The notes below the pieces were generated by a model, which saw nothing but the letters and a program-made list of their open reading frames with translations, ran no database searches and was not told where the DNA came from. From the NCBI RefSeq assembly GCF_001439805.1, contig NZ_JYLK01000003.1, positions 248,001 to 312,000 of the forward strand: 64,000 bases of DNA. Direction: 5' to 3'. Origin of the DNA: Pseudomonas trivialis. Lineage in GTDB: Bacteria > Pseudomonadota > Gammaproteobacteria > Pseudomonadales > Pseudomonadaceae. The position numbers and the translations under genes were made by a program. Shown piece by piece: positions 22,401-31,196 of this stretch (the first letter of the stretch is position 1; each line of letters starts with the position of its first letter).

Positions 22401-23538
22401 ATATGGGGTTCCCGACGCGGTGCTCAATGGCAAGCTCACGCCTAAAAATGGTATCTACCTCGTCGACTCCCCGTCCGGGCCTCGCAGCTTTATCCGCTAT
22501 ACCGATAGCACGGACGTTAATCGTCTCTATGAAATCAGCCCGGTTTACACATTCGAAGGCTCTATCGTGAGGGTCATAGACCCCGCCACACGGCGGCAGG
22601 TCGCGACGATGACATCCACCGGCAGTGGAGAGTGGCGTTTAAGCCAGTTACCTGGCGGCAGGCGTGGCGCCAAACGCAGGCAGAAGAGTGAATGGCCCTA
22701 CAATTACGTCGACGGCCTTCTGGTCGGCGGCCCCGACTTTACGCTGACCAGGACCGTCAGACGCCAAGCCGTTCGATGGTTCAGAGACGGAATGAATACG
22801 TACCTCGCCCAGCACGTCGCGGCGCCCTTGCCCCGTCCCGATATGCCAGCTTTGGCACACAACACATCACCTTCGCAATTGGCCCGTGAAGCACTGACCA
22901 CTTCAAACGGCTTGGTATTGGGTGAGCAGCATGATCAGGTTGCCAGCAACCTGATGTTGATAAAGAACATGGAAAACTTCTCAAAAAGCGGCGTTACCAC
23001 TCTGTATCTGGAGGGAGCGCTTTGGGCTGACAGCGTTCCGTACACGGCAGGGGACATACACCTGGTGCTTCCTCAGCCGAAAAACCCTGAGTACATACGC
23101 AAGATCCCGACGAGGACGGATGTGTTTTTCGCCGCCGAAAAATACGGAATTAAAGTACGGGGCCTCGAACACGATCACCTGACAATGCACTCAACACGCA
23201 CCCGATCAGCTGAGTCCCTCAACCTGGAGCACACCAACGAACGTTTGAAAGAGTTCAACTACTTTGCGAGCAAAATAATCGAACAGACGCCTGCTGGCGA
23301 AAAATGGATTGCCGTGGTTGGCAGGCGGCATATGAACACCACACAAGGGGTGCCTGGAATAGCTGAACTCACCGGAGGCACCGGCATCGGCGTGTATGAC
23401 GCTGCCCCAGGTGGTACCACCGTCGCCGTTCAGTCCATCGGGCCGGCCCCCGACCCTGCCAGGCGGTTTACCCTCGATGACCAGGTCGGCGATTATCAGA
23501 TCCACCAAAACGTTGATGAGTATCTGAAACCCGCCTGA
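19498..23538 (+). CDS. Large dermonecrotic-type toxin with C-terminal GEQH effector domain
   Basis: A 1346-residue protein without a signal peptide. The start has AGGA 8 nt upstream. Most of the length resembles the DUF6543 'dermonecrotic toxin' architecture of Pseudomonas: long alpha-helical segments, a region near 840-900 with helical hydrophobic stretches (VFGIDVASNLLDMVPVVGKG) like a membrane-targeting domain, and an RGLRPVISPRLA segment. The last ~220 residues form a distinct domain with LGEQHDQ (E1143, H1145), YLEGALWAD and GRRHMNT (H1278), resembling the TIKI/EreA/ChaN-like fold also present in Pasteurella multocida toxin-type effectors. Substrate and delivery route are unknown; there is no adjacent immunity or secretion gene. 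It is probably a host- or competitor-directed effector. Confidence 0.75.
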   Translation: MNLRPIDSDAVTTRQPTLNFAAPRHAELTDSVVEAPPGTLPLPTGAVNKPYVGGIKPVQPQHTQLSEHFKVSDTQLLLTQYNTLSKKITMLQAQQPTLKAFIKQRLEQALPEQRPLNAESIEFRIYRKSADGQKGLVSTEPLLSAVARKIQETQAPVINGQEGPEESPGVESGFYIGEQKLKNLSSLRTIATDIGVGFAEANRTFWTRHRPGETSSPQNKLLAMHRELLSTQAALQVVDGTLGQQGKKLVDTFVQYPDLASREREISAGSRPGVYPLRINDNTGTGSLLPGAFIITASDGSSSSVPIWPNGTRNINANELNGPVVAITSENGIEEFKTPAQALEVIAARLNLKHEIATLSEQPSPKAPQGDDLLQRLAPVEDDVIVEGFVTTMRQQTPKIREALTRVMAPENEALHPYMLSDPTVTGPVEDAADLSFQFDGSNALLARNQKLEEKLQPDWLQNLTPVQKAFFSNLDSAEQESNETLFPLLEKFPSLPAFAKQKLTHALKELLKDHYPDKGIDPANIKVSIRSRTAIHAGRFATGEHTRDSVQSLSLVDLALKNLGEWDAGSSTQYSQKTMTATLLDATGKAVVDAQGNPLILDTQALEDLIRPLDMGGKYLEHLAKEMAPDATSGSAGALRKAWYASKLANLKKEAFVAQLDPANYQATLTDNPSQKRSTHWVSATLDHTDPTTWPTVEGHEIRSHALVIDGKAVEGVFVIKSPSHPSLVLCAPNAPDGLTFRELLDQDSLKSLTEKPEWKRYIVDRTTPLDKYELIAKLTQYVPLDLLNEAARNHEKGISLKPTKGPLLDHLYQQQLALSMAKADAASTSTAEVDAASNYNKLVFGIDVASNLLDMVPVVGKGFSTINRLTKAGIKAFRAQGRSLPALLKNPNGWGAVYSDFTVAATGQNIVRQRGLRPVISPRLAITARPAATVKPAIAGSSRPASGATATQVPGMQASARADLSEYGVPDAVLNGKLTPKNGIYLVDSPSGPRSFIRYTDSTDVNRLYEISPVYTFEGSIVRVIDPATRRQVATMTSTGSGEWRLSQLPGGRRGAKRRQKSEWPYNYVDGLLVGGPDFTLTRTVRRQAVRWFRDGMNTYLAQHVAAPLPRPDMPALAHNTSPSQLAREALTTSNGLVLGEQHDQVASNLMLIKNMENFSKSGVTTLYLEGALWADSVPYTAGDIHLVLPQPKNPEYIRKIPTRTDVFFAAEKYGIKVRGLEHDHLTMHSTRTRSAESLNLEHTNERLKEFNYFASKIIEQTPAGEKWIAVVGRRHMNTTQGVPGIAELTGGTGIGVYDAAPGGTTVAVQSIGPAPDPARRFTLDDQVGDYQIHQNVDEYLKPA

Positions 23539-23542
23539 CCAT

Positions 23543-23579
23543 AAAAAGGTGCGGCGCCGTCAGGTGCTGCACCCTTTTT
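23543..23579 (+). terminator. Terminator after the toxin gene
   Basis: AAAAAGGTGC and GCACCCTTTTT can pair with a one-base bulge, enclosing a GC-rich stem top, and end in a T-run just 5 bp after the toxin stop. It would isolate the toxin from leuA. Confidence 0.7.
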
Positions 23580-23743
23580 CTCGATTCAAAAAAAATTGCT
23601 ACGACTGCATTTATTGCGCAACAAAAATTAATTTAAAAATCATAAATAGCCATAAAAAACCACTAAAACGCCATTTATAAGAAATTCTGCCAATCTTTTT
23701 CGACTGCTTGCCATCCTCAGCACCTACGGTTAGGGTTGAGCAC

Positions 23744-23821
23744 ATGAAAACCGCTCACACCCTCATTCAGCTCCGCCAGCACCGCAGCCTGTGCCTTGTC
23801 AGCGCACGACTGCCAGGCTGA
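23744..23821 (+). CDS. Candidate leuA leader peptide
   Basis: A 25-codon frame (starts MKTAHTLIQLR, ends SARLPG) lies 87 bp before leuA in an otherwise gene-free 370-bp gap. Five of 25 codons are Leu, within an Arg/His-rich peptide. The position suggests a translated leader that couples leuA expression to leucine or ribosome speed. A GGCCG/CGGCC stem (23871-23888) lies between it and leuA but is not a textbook attenuator. Size and arrangement support it; the function is inferred. Confidence 0.5.
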   Translation: MKTAHTLIQLRQHRSLCLVSARLPG

Positions 23822-23908
23822 ATCGATCTGCCTCGTCCAAAGCTTTATTCCCAATAACAGTTTCACGGCAGGCCGCCTTTTTTCGGCCCCTCACCCAAGG
23901 ATTTCCCG

Positions 23909-25588
23909 ATGAGCATGCTCAAAGACCCGTCTTCTAAATACCGCGCATTCCCGACCATCGATATCCCGGACCGTACCTGGCCGTCGAAGACCATCACCAG
24001 CGCGCCGATCTGGTGCAGTTCCGACCTGCGTGATGGCAACCAGTCGCTGATCGAGCCGATGGACGCCGCCAAAAAACTGCGTTTCTGGAAAACCCTGGTG
24101 GCCGTCGGCGTGAAGGAAATCGAAGCCTCGTTCCCCGCCGCTTCACAAACCGACTTCGACTTTGTGCGCACCCTGATCGAGGACAACCACATCCCCGAAG
24201 ACACCACCATCCAGGTGCTGACCCAGGGCCGTGAAGACTTGATCGCGCGCACCTTCGAATCCCTGCGCGGCGCGAAAAAGGCCATCGTGCACTTGTACAA
24301 CGCCACGTCGCCGTCGTTTCGCCGCATTGTGTTCAACCAGGACAAGGACGGCATCAAGGCCATCGCGGTCAATGCGGCCAAGCTGTTCGTCAAATACGCC
24401 GCGCAGCAGCCGGAAACCCAGTGGACCTTCGAATATTCCCCGGAAACCTTCAGCGCCACCGAGCTGGAGTTCGCCAAGGAAGTCTGTGACGCCGTGATCG
24501 AGGTATGGAACCCGACGCCCGCGCACAAGATGATTCTCAACCTGCCCGCCACCGTCGAATGCGCCACGCCGAACATCTATGCCGACCAGATCGAGTGGTT
24601 CGGTCGCCATATCAATCGCCGCGACAGCGTGATCATCAGCCTGCACACCCACAACGACCGTGGCACCGGCGTGGCCGCCACCGAGCTGGGCCTGATGGCC
24701 GGCGCCGACCGCGTCGAAGGTTGCCTGTTCGGTAACGGCGAACGCACCGGCAACGTCGACCTGGTCACCGTGGCCCTGAACATGTACACCCAGGGCCTCG
24801 ACCCGCAACTGGACTTCTCCGACATCGACGGCGTGCGCAAGGTCGTCGAGGAGTGCAACCAGATCCAGGTGCACCCACGTCATCCGTATGTCGGCGATCT
24901 GGTGCACACCGCGTTCTCCGGCTCGCACCAGGACGCGATCCGCAAGGGGTTTACCCAGCAAAAAGACGATGCCTTGTGGGAAGTGCCGTACCTGCCAATC
25001 GACCCGGCCGATATCGGCCGCAGCTACGAGGCGGTGATCCGCGTGAACAGCCAGTCAGGCAAGGGCGGCATCGCCTACCTGCTGGAGCAGGAATACGACA
25101 TCAGCCTGCCGCGCCGCATGCAGATCGAGTTCAGCCAGGTGGTACAGGCCGAAACCGACCGTGTGGGCCTGGAGATGACCGCGCCGCAGATCTACGCGTT
25201 GCTGCAACGGGAATACCTGCAGGCCAACACCCCGTACGCGCTGGTCAGCCATCGCCTGCAGGAAGAAAACGGCAACAGCCATGTCGAGGTGGAAGTCTCG
25301 GGCAAGGGCCAGGGCGAAACCAATCTGCACTGGAAAGGCAAAGGCAATGGCGCACTGGAAGCCCTGGTGGCCGGCCTGCCGATTGGTGTGGAGATCATGG
25401 ATTACAACGAACACGCGATTGGCGCGGGCACCAATGCCAAGGCGGCGGCTTACATTGAACTGCGGGTGAACGGCGAACGTCCGGTACATGGGGTGGGGAT
25501 CGATGAAAACATCACTACCGCCAGCTTCAAGGCGCTGTTCAGTGCGTTGAACCGCTCGCTGAGTCAGCAGGCAGCGAAGGCGGCATAA
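23909..25588 (+). CDS. leuA: 2-isopropylmalate synthase
   Basis: A 559-residue cytosolic enzyme that condenses acetyl-CoA with 2-ketoisovalerate, the first committed step of leucine synthesis and the leucine feedback target. The N-terminal TIM barrel has [20 protein letters not shown] with metal-binding Asp, and HTHNDRGTG with the paired metal-ligand His residues. The C-terminal regulatory LeuA dimer domain includes [17 protein letters not shown]. The length fits the long (type 2) LeuA of Pseudomonas and actinobacteria. AAGGA lies 8 nt before the ATG. A leader peptide may control it. Confidence 0.97.
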   Translation: MSMLKDPSSKYRAFPTIDIPDRTWPSKTITSAPIWCSSDLRDGNQSLIEPMDAAKKLRFWKTLVAVGVKEIEASFPAASQTDFDFVRTLIEDNHIPEDTTIQVLTQGREDLIARTFESLRGAKKAIVHLYNATSPSFRRIVFNQDKDGIKAIAVNAAKLFVKYAAQQPETQWTFEYSPETFSATELEFAKEVCDAVIEVWNPTPAHKMILNLPATVECATPNIYADQIEWFGRHINRRDSVIISLHTHNDRGTGVAATELGLMAGADRVEGCLFGNGERTGNVDLVTVALNMYTQGLDPQLDFSDIDGVRKVVEECNQIQVHPRHPYVGDLVHTAFSGSHQDAIRKGFTQQKDDALWEVPYLPIDPADIGRSYEAVIRVNSQSGKGGIAYLLEQEYDISLPRRMQIEFSQVVQAETDRVGLEMTAPQIYALLQREYLQANTPYALVSHRLQEENGNSHVEVEVSGKGQGETNLHWKGKGNGALEALVAGLPIGVEIMDYNEHAIGAGTNAKAAAYIELRVNGERPVHGVGIDENITTASFKALFSALNRSLSQQAAKAA

Positions 25589-25626
25589 GCAAGCAATCCA
25601 GAAGCGTTATTGGCTGGGCCGGCCAC

Positions 25627-25699
25627 ATCGGGAGCAAGCCCCCTCCCACATTTTGAATGTATTCACAGATCAAAATGTGGGAGGGGGCTTGCTCCCGAT
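25627..25699. repeat. REP pair (inverted)
   Basis: Inverted copies of the GGGAGCAAGCCCCCTCCCACA unit surround ATTTTGAATGTATTCACAGA. The pair lies between the convergent ends of leuA and the omega-amidase gene. Confidence 0.88.
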
Positions 25700-25708
25700 A
25701 GCGGTCTA

Positions 25709-26500
25709 TCAGACAAACAGAAAACGATCAGCATCCAGATTCGCCGGAAACCGGGTGCGATACGCCGCCAATTCCGCCGCATCCAGGCACACCTGAAACA
25801 CCCCGTCCGCCTCCCCCGCACTCAGCAAGGTCTCGCCCTGGAAGTCCAGCACCTGGCTGTCGCCGGTGTAGCCAAAGCCTTTGCCATCCGTACCCACCCG
25901 ATTCACCGCCGCCACGTAGCACAGGTTCTCGATGGCGCGCGCCGGTAGCAGACGGTTCCAGTGCTGACGCCGCGCCCCCGGCCAGTTGGCGGTATACAGC
26001 AGCAGATCAGTGTCCTCGGCGTCACGACTCCACACCGGAAAGCGCAGGTCGTAGCAAATCAACGGCCGAACGCGCCAGCCCTTGCACTCGAACTGCACCT
26101 GGCGCTCGCCCGGGGTGTAGTGGTCATGTTCGCCGGCCATGCGGAACAGATGACGCTTGTCGTAGTGCAGCACCTCACCATCGGGCCGCGCCCACAGCAG
26201 GCGGTTGCGATGACTGCCGTCGGCCGCCCGGATGATCACGCTGCCGGTAATGACCGCAGCGTACTCTCGGGCCTGGGCCTGCAGCCAGCGGTGGGTGGGG
26301 CCGTTTTCCGGCTCAGCAAGGGTGTGTGATTCCATCGAGAAGCCGGTGGTGAACATCTCCGGCAATACGATCAGGTCGGCGCCTTTGGCCTGCTCCAGCA
26401 ACAGCTCGAAATGGTCAAGGTTAGCCTGGCGGTCGTGCCAGGCCAGGGTGGTCTGGACCAGTGCCACCGTCAGGTTCGGCAGTGCAGTCAGATCGCGCAT
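25709..26500 (-). CDS. Carbon-nitrogen hydrolase, omega-amidase type
   Basis: A 263-residue cytosolic nitrilase-superfamily enzyme. The catalytic triad is visible: Glu in LPEMFTTGF, Lys in YDKRHLF and Cys in ICYDLRFP. It resembles YafV/Nit2, which hydrolyses 2-oxoglutaramate and 2-oxosuccinamate. The start MRDLTALPNLTVAL was chosen over a frame 45 codons longer that overlaps the aminotransferase gene deeply; a 13-bp overlap remains. The neighbour upstream is a methionine aminotransferase, whose glutamine-derived 2-oxoacid amide by-product this enzyme would clear, so the two probably act together in methionine salvage. Confidence 0.92.
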   Translation of the reverse strand: MRDLTALPNLTVALVQTTLAWHDRQANLDHFELLLEQAKGADLIVLPEMFTTGFSMESHTLAEPENGPTHRWLQAQAREYAAVITGSVIIRAADGSHRNRLLWARPDGEVLHYDKRHLFRMAGEHDHYTPGERQVQFECKGWRVRPLICYDLRFPVWSRDAEDTDLLLYTANWPGARRQHWNRLLPARAIENLCYVAAVNRVGTDGKGFGYTGDSQVLDFQGETLLSAGEADGVFQVCLDAAELAAYRTRFPANLDADRFLFV

Positions 26501-27636
26501 AGTTTTTCGGCTGCTTGCTGCAGCGTCTCCTCGCGTTTGGCAAAGCACAGGCGCACCAGGCGCTGGCCTTGGGGTGGGTGCTGGTAGAACACCGAGATGG
26601 GAATGCTCGCCACGCCGTGTTCGCGGGTCATCCACAGGGACATGGCGACATCATCCAGGTCCGGGCGAATCTGTGAGTAATCCACCAGTTGAAAGTAGGT
26701 GCCGGCCACCCGAGTGAAACTCAAGCGCGACGGCGCCAGCAAGTCGCAGAACAGATCGCGCTTGGCCTGGTAGAACGCCGGCAGTGCGTCAACGTGCTGC
26801 GGGTGGGTGGCCATGAAGTCAGCCAGCGCGAACTGCAACGGGGTGACGCAACAGAAATTGACGTACTGGTGCACCTTGCGCAATTCGGCCGTAAGCGCCG
26901 GTGGCGCGACGACGTAGCCGGTTTTCCAGCCGGTGACGTGGTAGGTCTTGCCGAAGGAGCTGACGACAAAGGCGCGCGGGTACAGCTCTGCGTGGGCCAG
27001 CACACTGACATGGGGCACGCCATCGAACACCAGATGCTCGTAGACCTCGTCGCTGAGCAGGTAGATATCGCGATCACGGATCAGGTCGGCCAATTGGTCC
27101 AGCTCGGCGCGGCTGATCAGTGCGCCGGTGGGGTTGTGCGGCGTGTTGAGGACGATCATGCGCGTGCGCGGTGACAGCGCCGCCTTGAGCTTTTCGAAGT
27201 CCAGGGCGAAGCGTTGCAGGCTCAGTTGCACATGCACGCAACGGCCACCGGCCAGTTCCACCGAAGGTGCGTAGCTGTCGTAGCAGGGATCGAAGATGAT
27301 CACTTCATCGCCTCGTCGAACCACTGCCTGGATCGCGCAGAAAATCGCGGCGGTTGCCCCTGGGGTGATGGTCACTTCACTGTCGGGGTCCACCGATACG
27401 CCATAGCTGCGGGCGATCTTCGTCGACACTTGCTGACGCAGGGCTGGCAGGCCGGTCATCGGTGAGTACTGGTTATGCCCGCTGGCAACGTGCTGGCCCA
27501 CCGCATCGAGCAACGCCTGCGGGCCGTTGAAGTCGGGGAAACCCTGGGACAGGTTGAGCGCGCCGGTTTCGGCAGCCAGTTGCGACATCGTGGTAAAAAT
27601 GGTGGTGCCGACGTTCGGCAGCTTGCTGGTGATCAT
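26488..27636 (-). CDS. Methionine/glutamine aminotransferase (PLP, class I/II)
   Basis: A 382-residue fold-type I aminotransferase like E. coli YbdL. The start MITSKLPNVGTTIF was preferred to a longer frame that lacks family similarity in its first 30 residues. Visible motifs: NTPHNPTGA (PLP-binding Asn), DEVYEHLVFDG, and the Schiff-base Lys in SFGKTYHVTGWKTGY. It transfers the amino group of methionine, glutamine or aromatic amino acids to ketomethylthiobutyrate-like oxoacids. It overlaps the omega-amidase gene and forms an operon with it. Confidence 0.93.
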   Translation of the reverse strand: MITSKLPNVGTTIFTTMSQLAAETGALNLSQGFPDFNGPQALLDAVGQHVASGHNQYSPMTGLPALRQQVSTKIARSYGVSVDPDSEVTITPGATAAIFCAIQAVVRRGDEVIIFDPCYDSYAPSVELAGGRCVHVQLSLQRFALDFEKLKAALSPRTRMIVLNTPHNPTGALISRAELDQLADLIRDRDIYLLSDEVYEHLVFDGVPHVSVLAHAELYPRAFVVSSFGKTYHVTGWKTGYVVAPPALTAELRKVHQYVNFCCVTPLQFALADFMATHPQHVDALPAFYQAKRDLFCDLLAPSRLSFTRVAGTYFQLVDYSQIRPDLDDVAMSLWMTREHGVASIPISVFYQHPPQGQRLVRLCFAKREETLQQAAEKLCAI

Positions 27637-27710
27637 GGGAGCCCCCTTCGGGTGAGCTGCCAGTTTTAAGCTGCATGCTGCAAGCAGGTCAAGGGGCAAA
27701 CCGCGAGGCA

Positions 27711-27734
27711 AAAAAAAGGGCTCCAAAGGAGCCC
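27711..27734 (-). terminator. Rho-independent terminator of der
   Basis: Stem GGGCTCC/GGAGCCC around TTT, followed on the minus strand by seven T residues, about 30 bp after the der stop. Confidence 0.88.
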
Positions 27735-27764
27735 TCTCGTGTAGCTTGCAACTTGAAGCTGCTG

Positions 27765-29234
27765 CTATTTCTTGTCGCGGCGCTTCTTGTCGGCTTTCTT
27801 GTGGTGAGTCATCAGACGACGCTTCTTGTTCACCTGACGGTCCGTCAATGTGTTCTTGTTGCCTTCGTATGGGTTCTCGCCACCCTTGAACTCGATGCGA
27901 ATCGGCGTACCGACCAGCTTCAAGACACGACGGTAGGTGTTTTCCAGGTAACGCACGTAGGACTTGGGCACCTTCTCGATCTGGTTACCGTGGATCACGA
28001 TAATCGGCGGATTGGCACCACCCAAGTGGGCGTAACGCAGTTTGATCCGGCGGTTGTTGACCATTGGCGGCGCGTGTTCGCCCACCGCATCTTCCAGGAT
28101 CTGGGTGAGGCGGTTGGTGGGCCAGCGGGTCACGGCGGACTTGAACGAGTTCTGCACGGACGCGTAGAGGTTGCCCACGCCGGTGCCGTGCAGGGCCGAG
28201 ATAAAGTGGATATCGGCGAACTCGACGAAGAACAGCCGACGCTGCAGCTCGATCTTGACGAAGTCGCGCTCGCTGGGCGTCATGCCGTCCCACTTGTTGA
28301 TCGCGATCACCAATGCCCGACCGGACTCCAGGGCAAAGCCCAGCAGGTTAAGGTCGTGGTCCACCACGCCTTCGCGGGCGTCCATCACGAAGATCACCAC
28401 GTTGGCGTCCTTGATGGCTTGCAGGGTTTTCACCACGGAGAACTTTTCAACTTCCTCGTGGATCTTGCCGCGCTTGCGCACACCGGCGGTGTCGATCAGC
28501 GTGTACTTCTCCTCGTTACGCTCGAACGGGATGTAGATGCTGTCGCGGGTGGTACCGGGCTCGTCGTACACGATAACGCGGTCTTCACCGAGCATACGGT
28601 TGACCAGTGTCGACTTGCCGACATTAGGACGGCCGATGATGGCGATCTTGATACCGTCTTTTTCACTCGGGCCCGGAATGCGCTTGGCTTCCTCACCTTC
28701 GGCGACGATTTCTTCCTCACCCTCTTCTTCCTCAGCGTCATCCTTGGGAAAGGTACTGAGGGCAATTTCCAGCATCTGGGTGATGCCGCGCCCATGGGCG
28801 CCTGCGACCGGGATCGCGTCGCCCAAACCCATCGGGCTGAATTCGGCACGGGCAGCCTCAGGATCGATGTTGTCGATCTTGTTCGCGACCAGGTAGGAAC
28901 GCTTGTTGCGCTTGCGCAGGTGCTCGCCAATCATCTGGTCGGCAGCGGTGTAGCCCGCGCGGGCATCCACCAGGAACAACACGACATCGGCTTCTTCGAT
29001 GGCCAGCAGTGACTGCTCGGCCATCTTTTCGTCCATGCCATGCTCGTCACCGGAGATACCACCGGTGTCGACAATAATGTAGGAGCGCCCTTGCCACTTT
29101 GCCTCACCGTATTGGCGATCACGGGTCAGACCGGACAAGTCGCCGACGATGGCGTCGCGAGTCCTGGTCAGGCGGTTGAACAAGGTGGACTTGCCGACAT
29201 TAGGTCGGCCCACCAGGGCGATTACGGGAACCAT
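27765..29234 (-). CDS. der: Ribosome biogenesis GTPase Der (EngA)
   Basis: A 489-residue GTPase with two tandem G domains, needed for maturation of the 50S ribosomal subunit. Each domain has a P-loop GRPNVGKST, a DTGGIS or DTAGVR switch II, and NKID or NKWD. A KH-like C-terminal domain follows, ending in a Lys/Arg-rich tail. The start [12 protein letters not shown] was chosen over an ATG four codons upstream because it gives the family N-terminus. An acidic insertion (about residues 150-170, EEEEGEEE) lies between the G domains, as is usual in gammaproteobacteria. Confidence 0.97.
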   Translation of the reverse strand: MVPVIALVGRPNVGKSTLFNRLTRTRDAIVGDLSGLTRDRQYGEAKWQGRSYIIVDTGGISGDEHGMDEKMAEQSLLAIEEADVVLFLVDARAGYTAADQMIGEHLRKRNKRSYLVANKIDNIDPEAARAEFSPMGLGDAIPVAGAHGRGITQMLEIALSTFPKDDAEEEEGEEEIVAEGEEAKRIPGPSEKDGIKIAIIGRPNVGKSTLVNRMLGEDRVIVYDEPGTTRDSIYIPFERNEEKYTLIDTAGVRKRGKIHEEVEKFSVVKTLQAIKDANVVIFVMDAREGVVDHDLNLLGFALESGRALVIAINKWDGMTPSERDFVKIELQRRLFFVEFADIHFISALHGTGVGNLYASVQNSFKSAVTRWPTNRLTQILEDAVGEHAPPMVNNRRIKLRYAHLGGANPPIIVIHGNQIEKVPKSYVRYLENTYRRVLKLVGTPIRIEFKGGENPYEGNKNTLTDRQVNKKRRLMTHHKKADKKRRDKK

Positions 29235-29261
29235 GCGGCTCTCCACTTCGTTATTTCAGAA

Positions 29262-29290
29262 AATACAAAAGCCGCTGCAAGGCAGCGGCT
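29262..29290 (-). terminator. Terminator between bamB and der
   Basis: Stem AGCCGCTGC/GCAGCGGCT with a 3-nt loop, followed on the minus strand by TTTGTATTTT. It would end or attenuate the long ndk-to-bamB transcript before der. Confidence 0.8.
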
Positions 29291-29322
29291 GGTGCTCGGG
29301 GCAGCATCGTCAGATGCCGCAT

Positions 29323-29340
29323 GCCCCGCCGAAGCGGGGC
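29323..29340 (-). other. UUCG-tetraloop hairpin after bamB
   Basis: GCCCCGC and GCGGGGC enclose TTCG on the minus strand, an exceptionally stable tetraloop. It lies upstream of the adjacent terminator and may protect the bamB mRNA 3' end. Confidence 0.6.
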
Positions 29341-29368
29341 CGCCTGGGTGTTACCCCAAGCATGGTTC

Positions 29369-30520
29369 TTACTTGATGGTCAGGGCTTCCAGCTTGCCGC
29401 TGTTGCCAAACACATAAAGCATGTTACCCACGACCAGCGGACGTGCACGCAGGCCGTCGCTGTCAATACGCTCACGACCCACGAAACGACCATCCACCTG
29501 GCTCAGCAGATGCAGGTAGCCTTCAAAGTCGCCCACCGCCACGTAGCTGGAGAACACTTCCGGTGCCGACAGTTGACGACGAGCCAGGGAGTCATTGCTC
29601 CACAGGGCGGTGGTGGAACGCTCGTCGACACTTTCAACGGTGCCGGACGCCAAGCTTACGTAGACGCTGCCAAACCCTTGGGCGACACCGGCGTAGCTGG
29701 AAGCATCACGCTGCCAGTTGACGCGACCGCTCTGCAGGTCCAGCGCGGCCACACGGCCCTGGTAAGTGGCGACGTAGAGGGTCTCGCCCGACAGCAGCAA
29801 GCCGCCGTCGATGTCCACCACGCGATCCAGTTCGGAACGACCTTGCGGGATGGCCACTCGGGTTTCCCAGGCCGGCACGCCGTTCTGGGTGTTCAGGGCA
29901 ACCACTTTACCGGTCGACAGGCCTGCAACGGCCAGATTGTTGGTGACAATCGGACCACTGGTGCCGCGCAGGGTCAGTACCGCCGGCGTGCTGTCGTACA
30001 ACCAGCGCTGCTCGCCGGTGCTGGCGTCCAGGCCGATCACTCGGTCATCCTGGGTCTGCACCACGACAATATCGCCGTTGGTGGCAGGCGGTGCGAGCAC
30101 TTCGCTGGTCACGCGAGCGCGCCATTTCTCTTCACCGGTGCTGGAATCCAGCGCCACGACTTCGCCCTTGAGCGTGCCGAGCATGACCATGCCATAACCC
30201 ACACCGACGGCGCCGGACACAGGCAACTCAAGGTCTTTTTTCCACTTCACGTCGCCGGTCATGCGATCCATGGACACGATCACGCCGGTCACGTCAGCGG
30301 CCACAATGTTTTCGCCGTCGATTGCCGGCACCAACATGTTGTAGGTGTCACCCTGGCCGTCACCGATGGAGCGGCTCCACTGCTTTTGCAAAACCACTTC
30401 TTCCTTGAAAGTGGTCAGCTCGGCCGGAGGCAGTTCTTTTTTACTGTTGCTGCTGCAACCCGCGGCCAGAACGGCCAGAGCCAGCAATGCTGCATGTTTC
30501 CAACGGATCACGTCACGCAT
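29369..30520 (-). CDS. bamB: Outer membrane protein assembly factor BamB
   Basis: A 383-residue lipoprotein of the BAM complex, which inserts beta-barrel proteins into the outer membrane. A signal peptide with lipobox LAAGC (Cys22) precedes an eight-bladed PQQ-like beta-propeller, seen as repeats such as VVALDSSTGEEKWRARV and VIGLDASTGEQRWLYD. The start MRDVIRWKHAALL gives a proper lipoprotein signal; the longer frame does not. It overlaps yfgM by 8 bp, and they are translated as one operon. Confidence 0.97.
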   Translation of the reverse strand: MRDVIRWKHAALLALAVLAAGCSSNSKKELPPAELTTFKEEVVLQKQWSRSIGDGQGDTYNMLVPAIDGENIVAADVTGVIVSMDRMTGDVKWKKDLELPVSGAVGVGYGMVMLGTLKGEVVALDSSTGEEKWRARVTSEVLAPPATNGDIVVVQTQDDRVIGLDASTGEQRWLYDSTPAVLTLRGTSGPIVTNNLAVAGLSTGKVVALNTQNGVPAWETRVAIPQGRSELDRVVDIDGGLLLSGETLYVATYQGRVAALDLQSGRVNWQRDASSYAGVAQGFGSVYVSLASGTVESVDERSTTALWSNDSLARRQLSAPEVFSSYVAVGDFEGYLHLLSQVDGRFVGRERIDSDGLRARPLVVGNMLYVFGNSGKLEALTIK

Positions 30521-31154
30521 CCCCTTTGGCCAAGTCGTCGAGCTTGATTTGTAGGCCACCGACCGCCGCTTCATCAGACAGCGCAGCCTTGGCCTTCTTG
30601 TACGCAGCATTGGCTTCGTCGGTGCGACCCAATTGGACCAGGAGGTCGCCCTTGAGCTCTTCGCGAGTGGCTACAAATGCCTTGTCCGCATCGCCGTCGA
30701 GCAGTTTGAGTGCTTCGTCGGCCTTGTTCTGTGCCGCCAATACCTGAGCCAGGCGCTGACGGGCGATTTCACCCAGAGTCGGGTTGGTCGGTTTGTCGGC
30801 GATGGCCTTCAGTTCAACGGCAGCATCATCCAGCTTGCCGGTATCGACCGCCACTTTGGCGACGAACAGGCTACCGTATTGAGCGTAGGTGCTGCCGCCA
30901 AATTCGCTTTTCAGCTTGCCGGCCAGGTCTGCAACCTGGGCCGGGTCAGGCTTGCCGTCCGGCGTCAGCGTGGTTTCCAGCAACTGCTGATACAGAACCG
31001 AGGCGCCCTGGGACTGGTTGGCCTGGTATTTGTGCCAGGCCTGCCAGCCGAACACCACCACCAAAGCGAGCAGACCGCCAGTAACCAGAGGCTTGCCATT
31101 ACGCTGCCACCAGTCCTTGAACTCGGTCAGTTGATCATCATCAATACTCGACAC
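30513..31154 (-). CDS. yfgM: YfgM-like ancillary SecYEG translocon protein
   Basis: A 213-residue protein with one N-terminal inner-membrane segment (PLVTGGLLALVVVFGWQAW, about 22-40) and a periplasmic TPR-like domain. In E. coli YfgM associates with SecYEG and the chaperone PpiD. The gene order hisS-yfgM-bamB matches that of E. coli. Confidence 0.93.
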   Translation of the reverse strand: MSSIDDDQLTEFKDWWQRNGKPLVTGGLLALVVVFGWQAWHKYQANQSQGASVLYQQLLETTLTPDGKPDPAQVADLAGKLKSEFGGSTYAQYGSLFVAKVAVDTGKLDDAAVELKAIADKPTNPTLGEIARQRLAQVLAAQNKADEALKLLDGDADKAFVATREELKGDLLVQLGRTDEANAAYKKAKAALSDEAAVGGLQIKLDDLAKGDA

Positions 31155-31196
31155 CCCAATACTCCTTAAATCGCTAAATTCGGCTGTTCGACAGCT

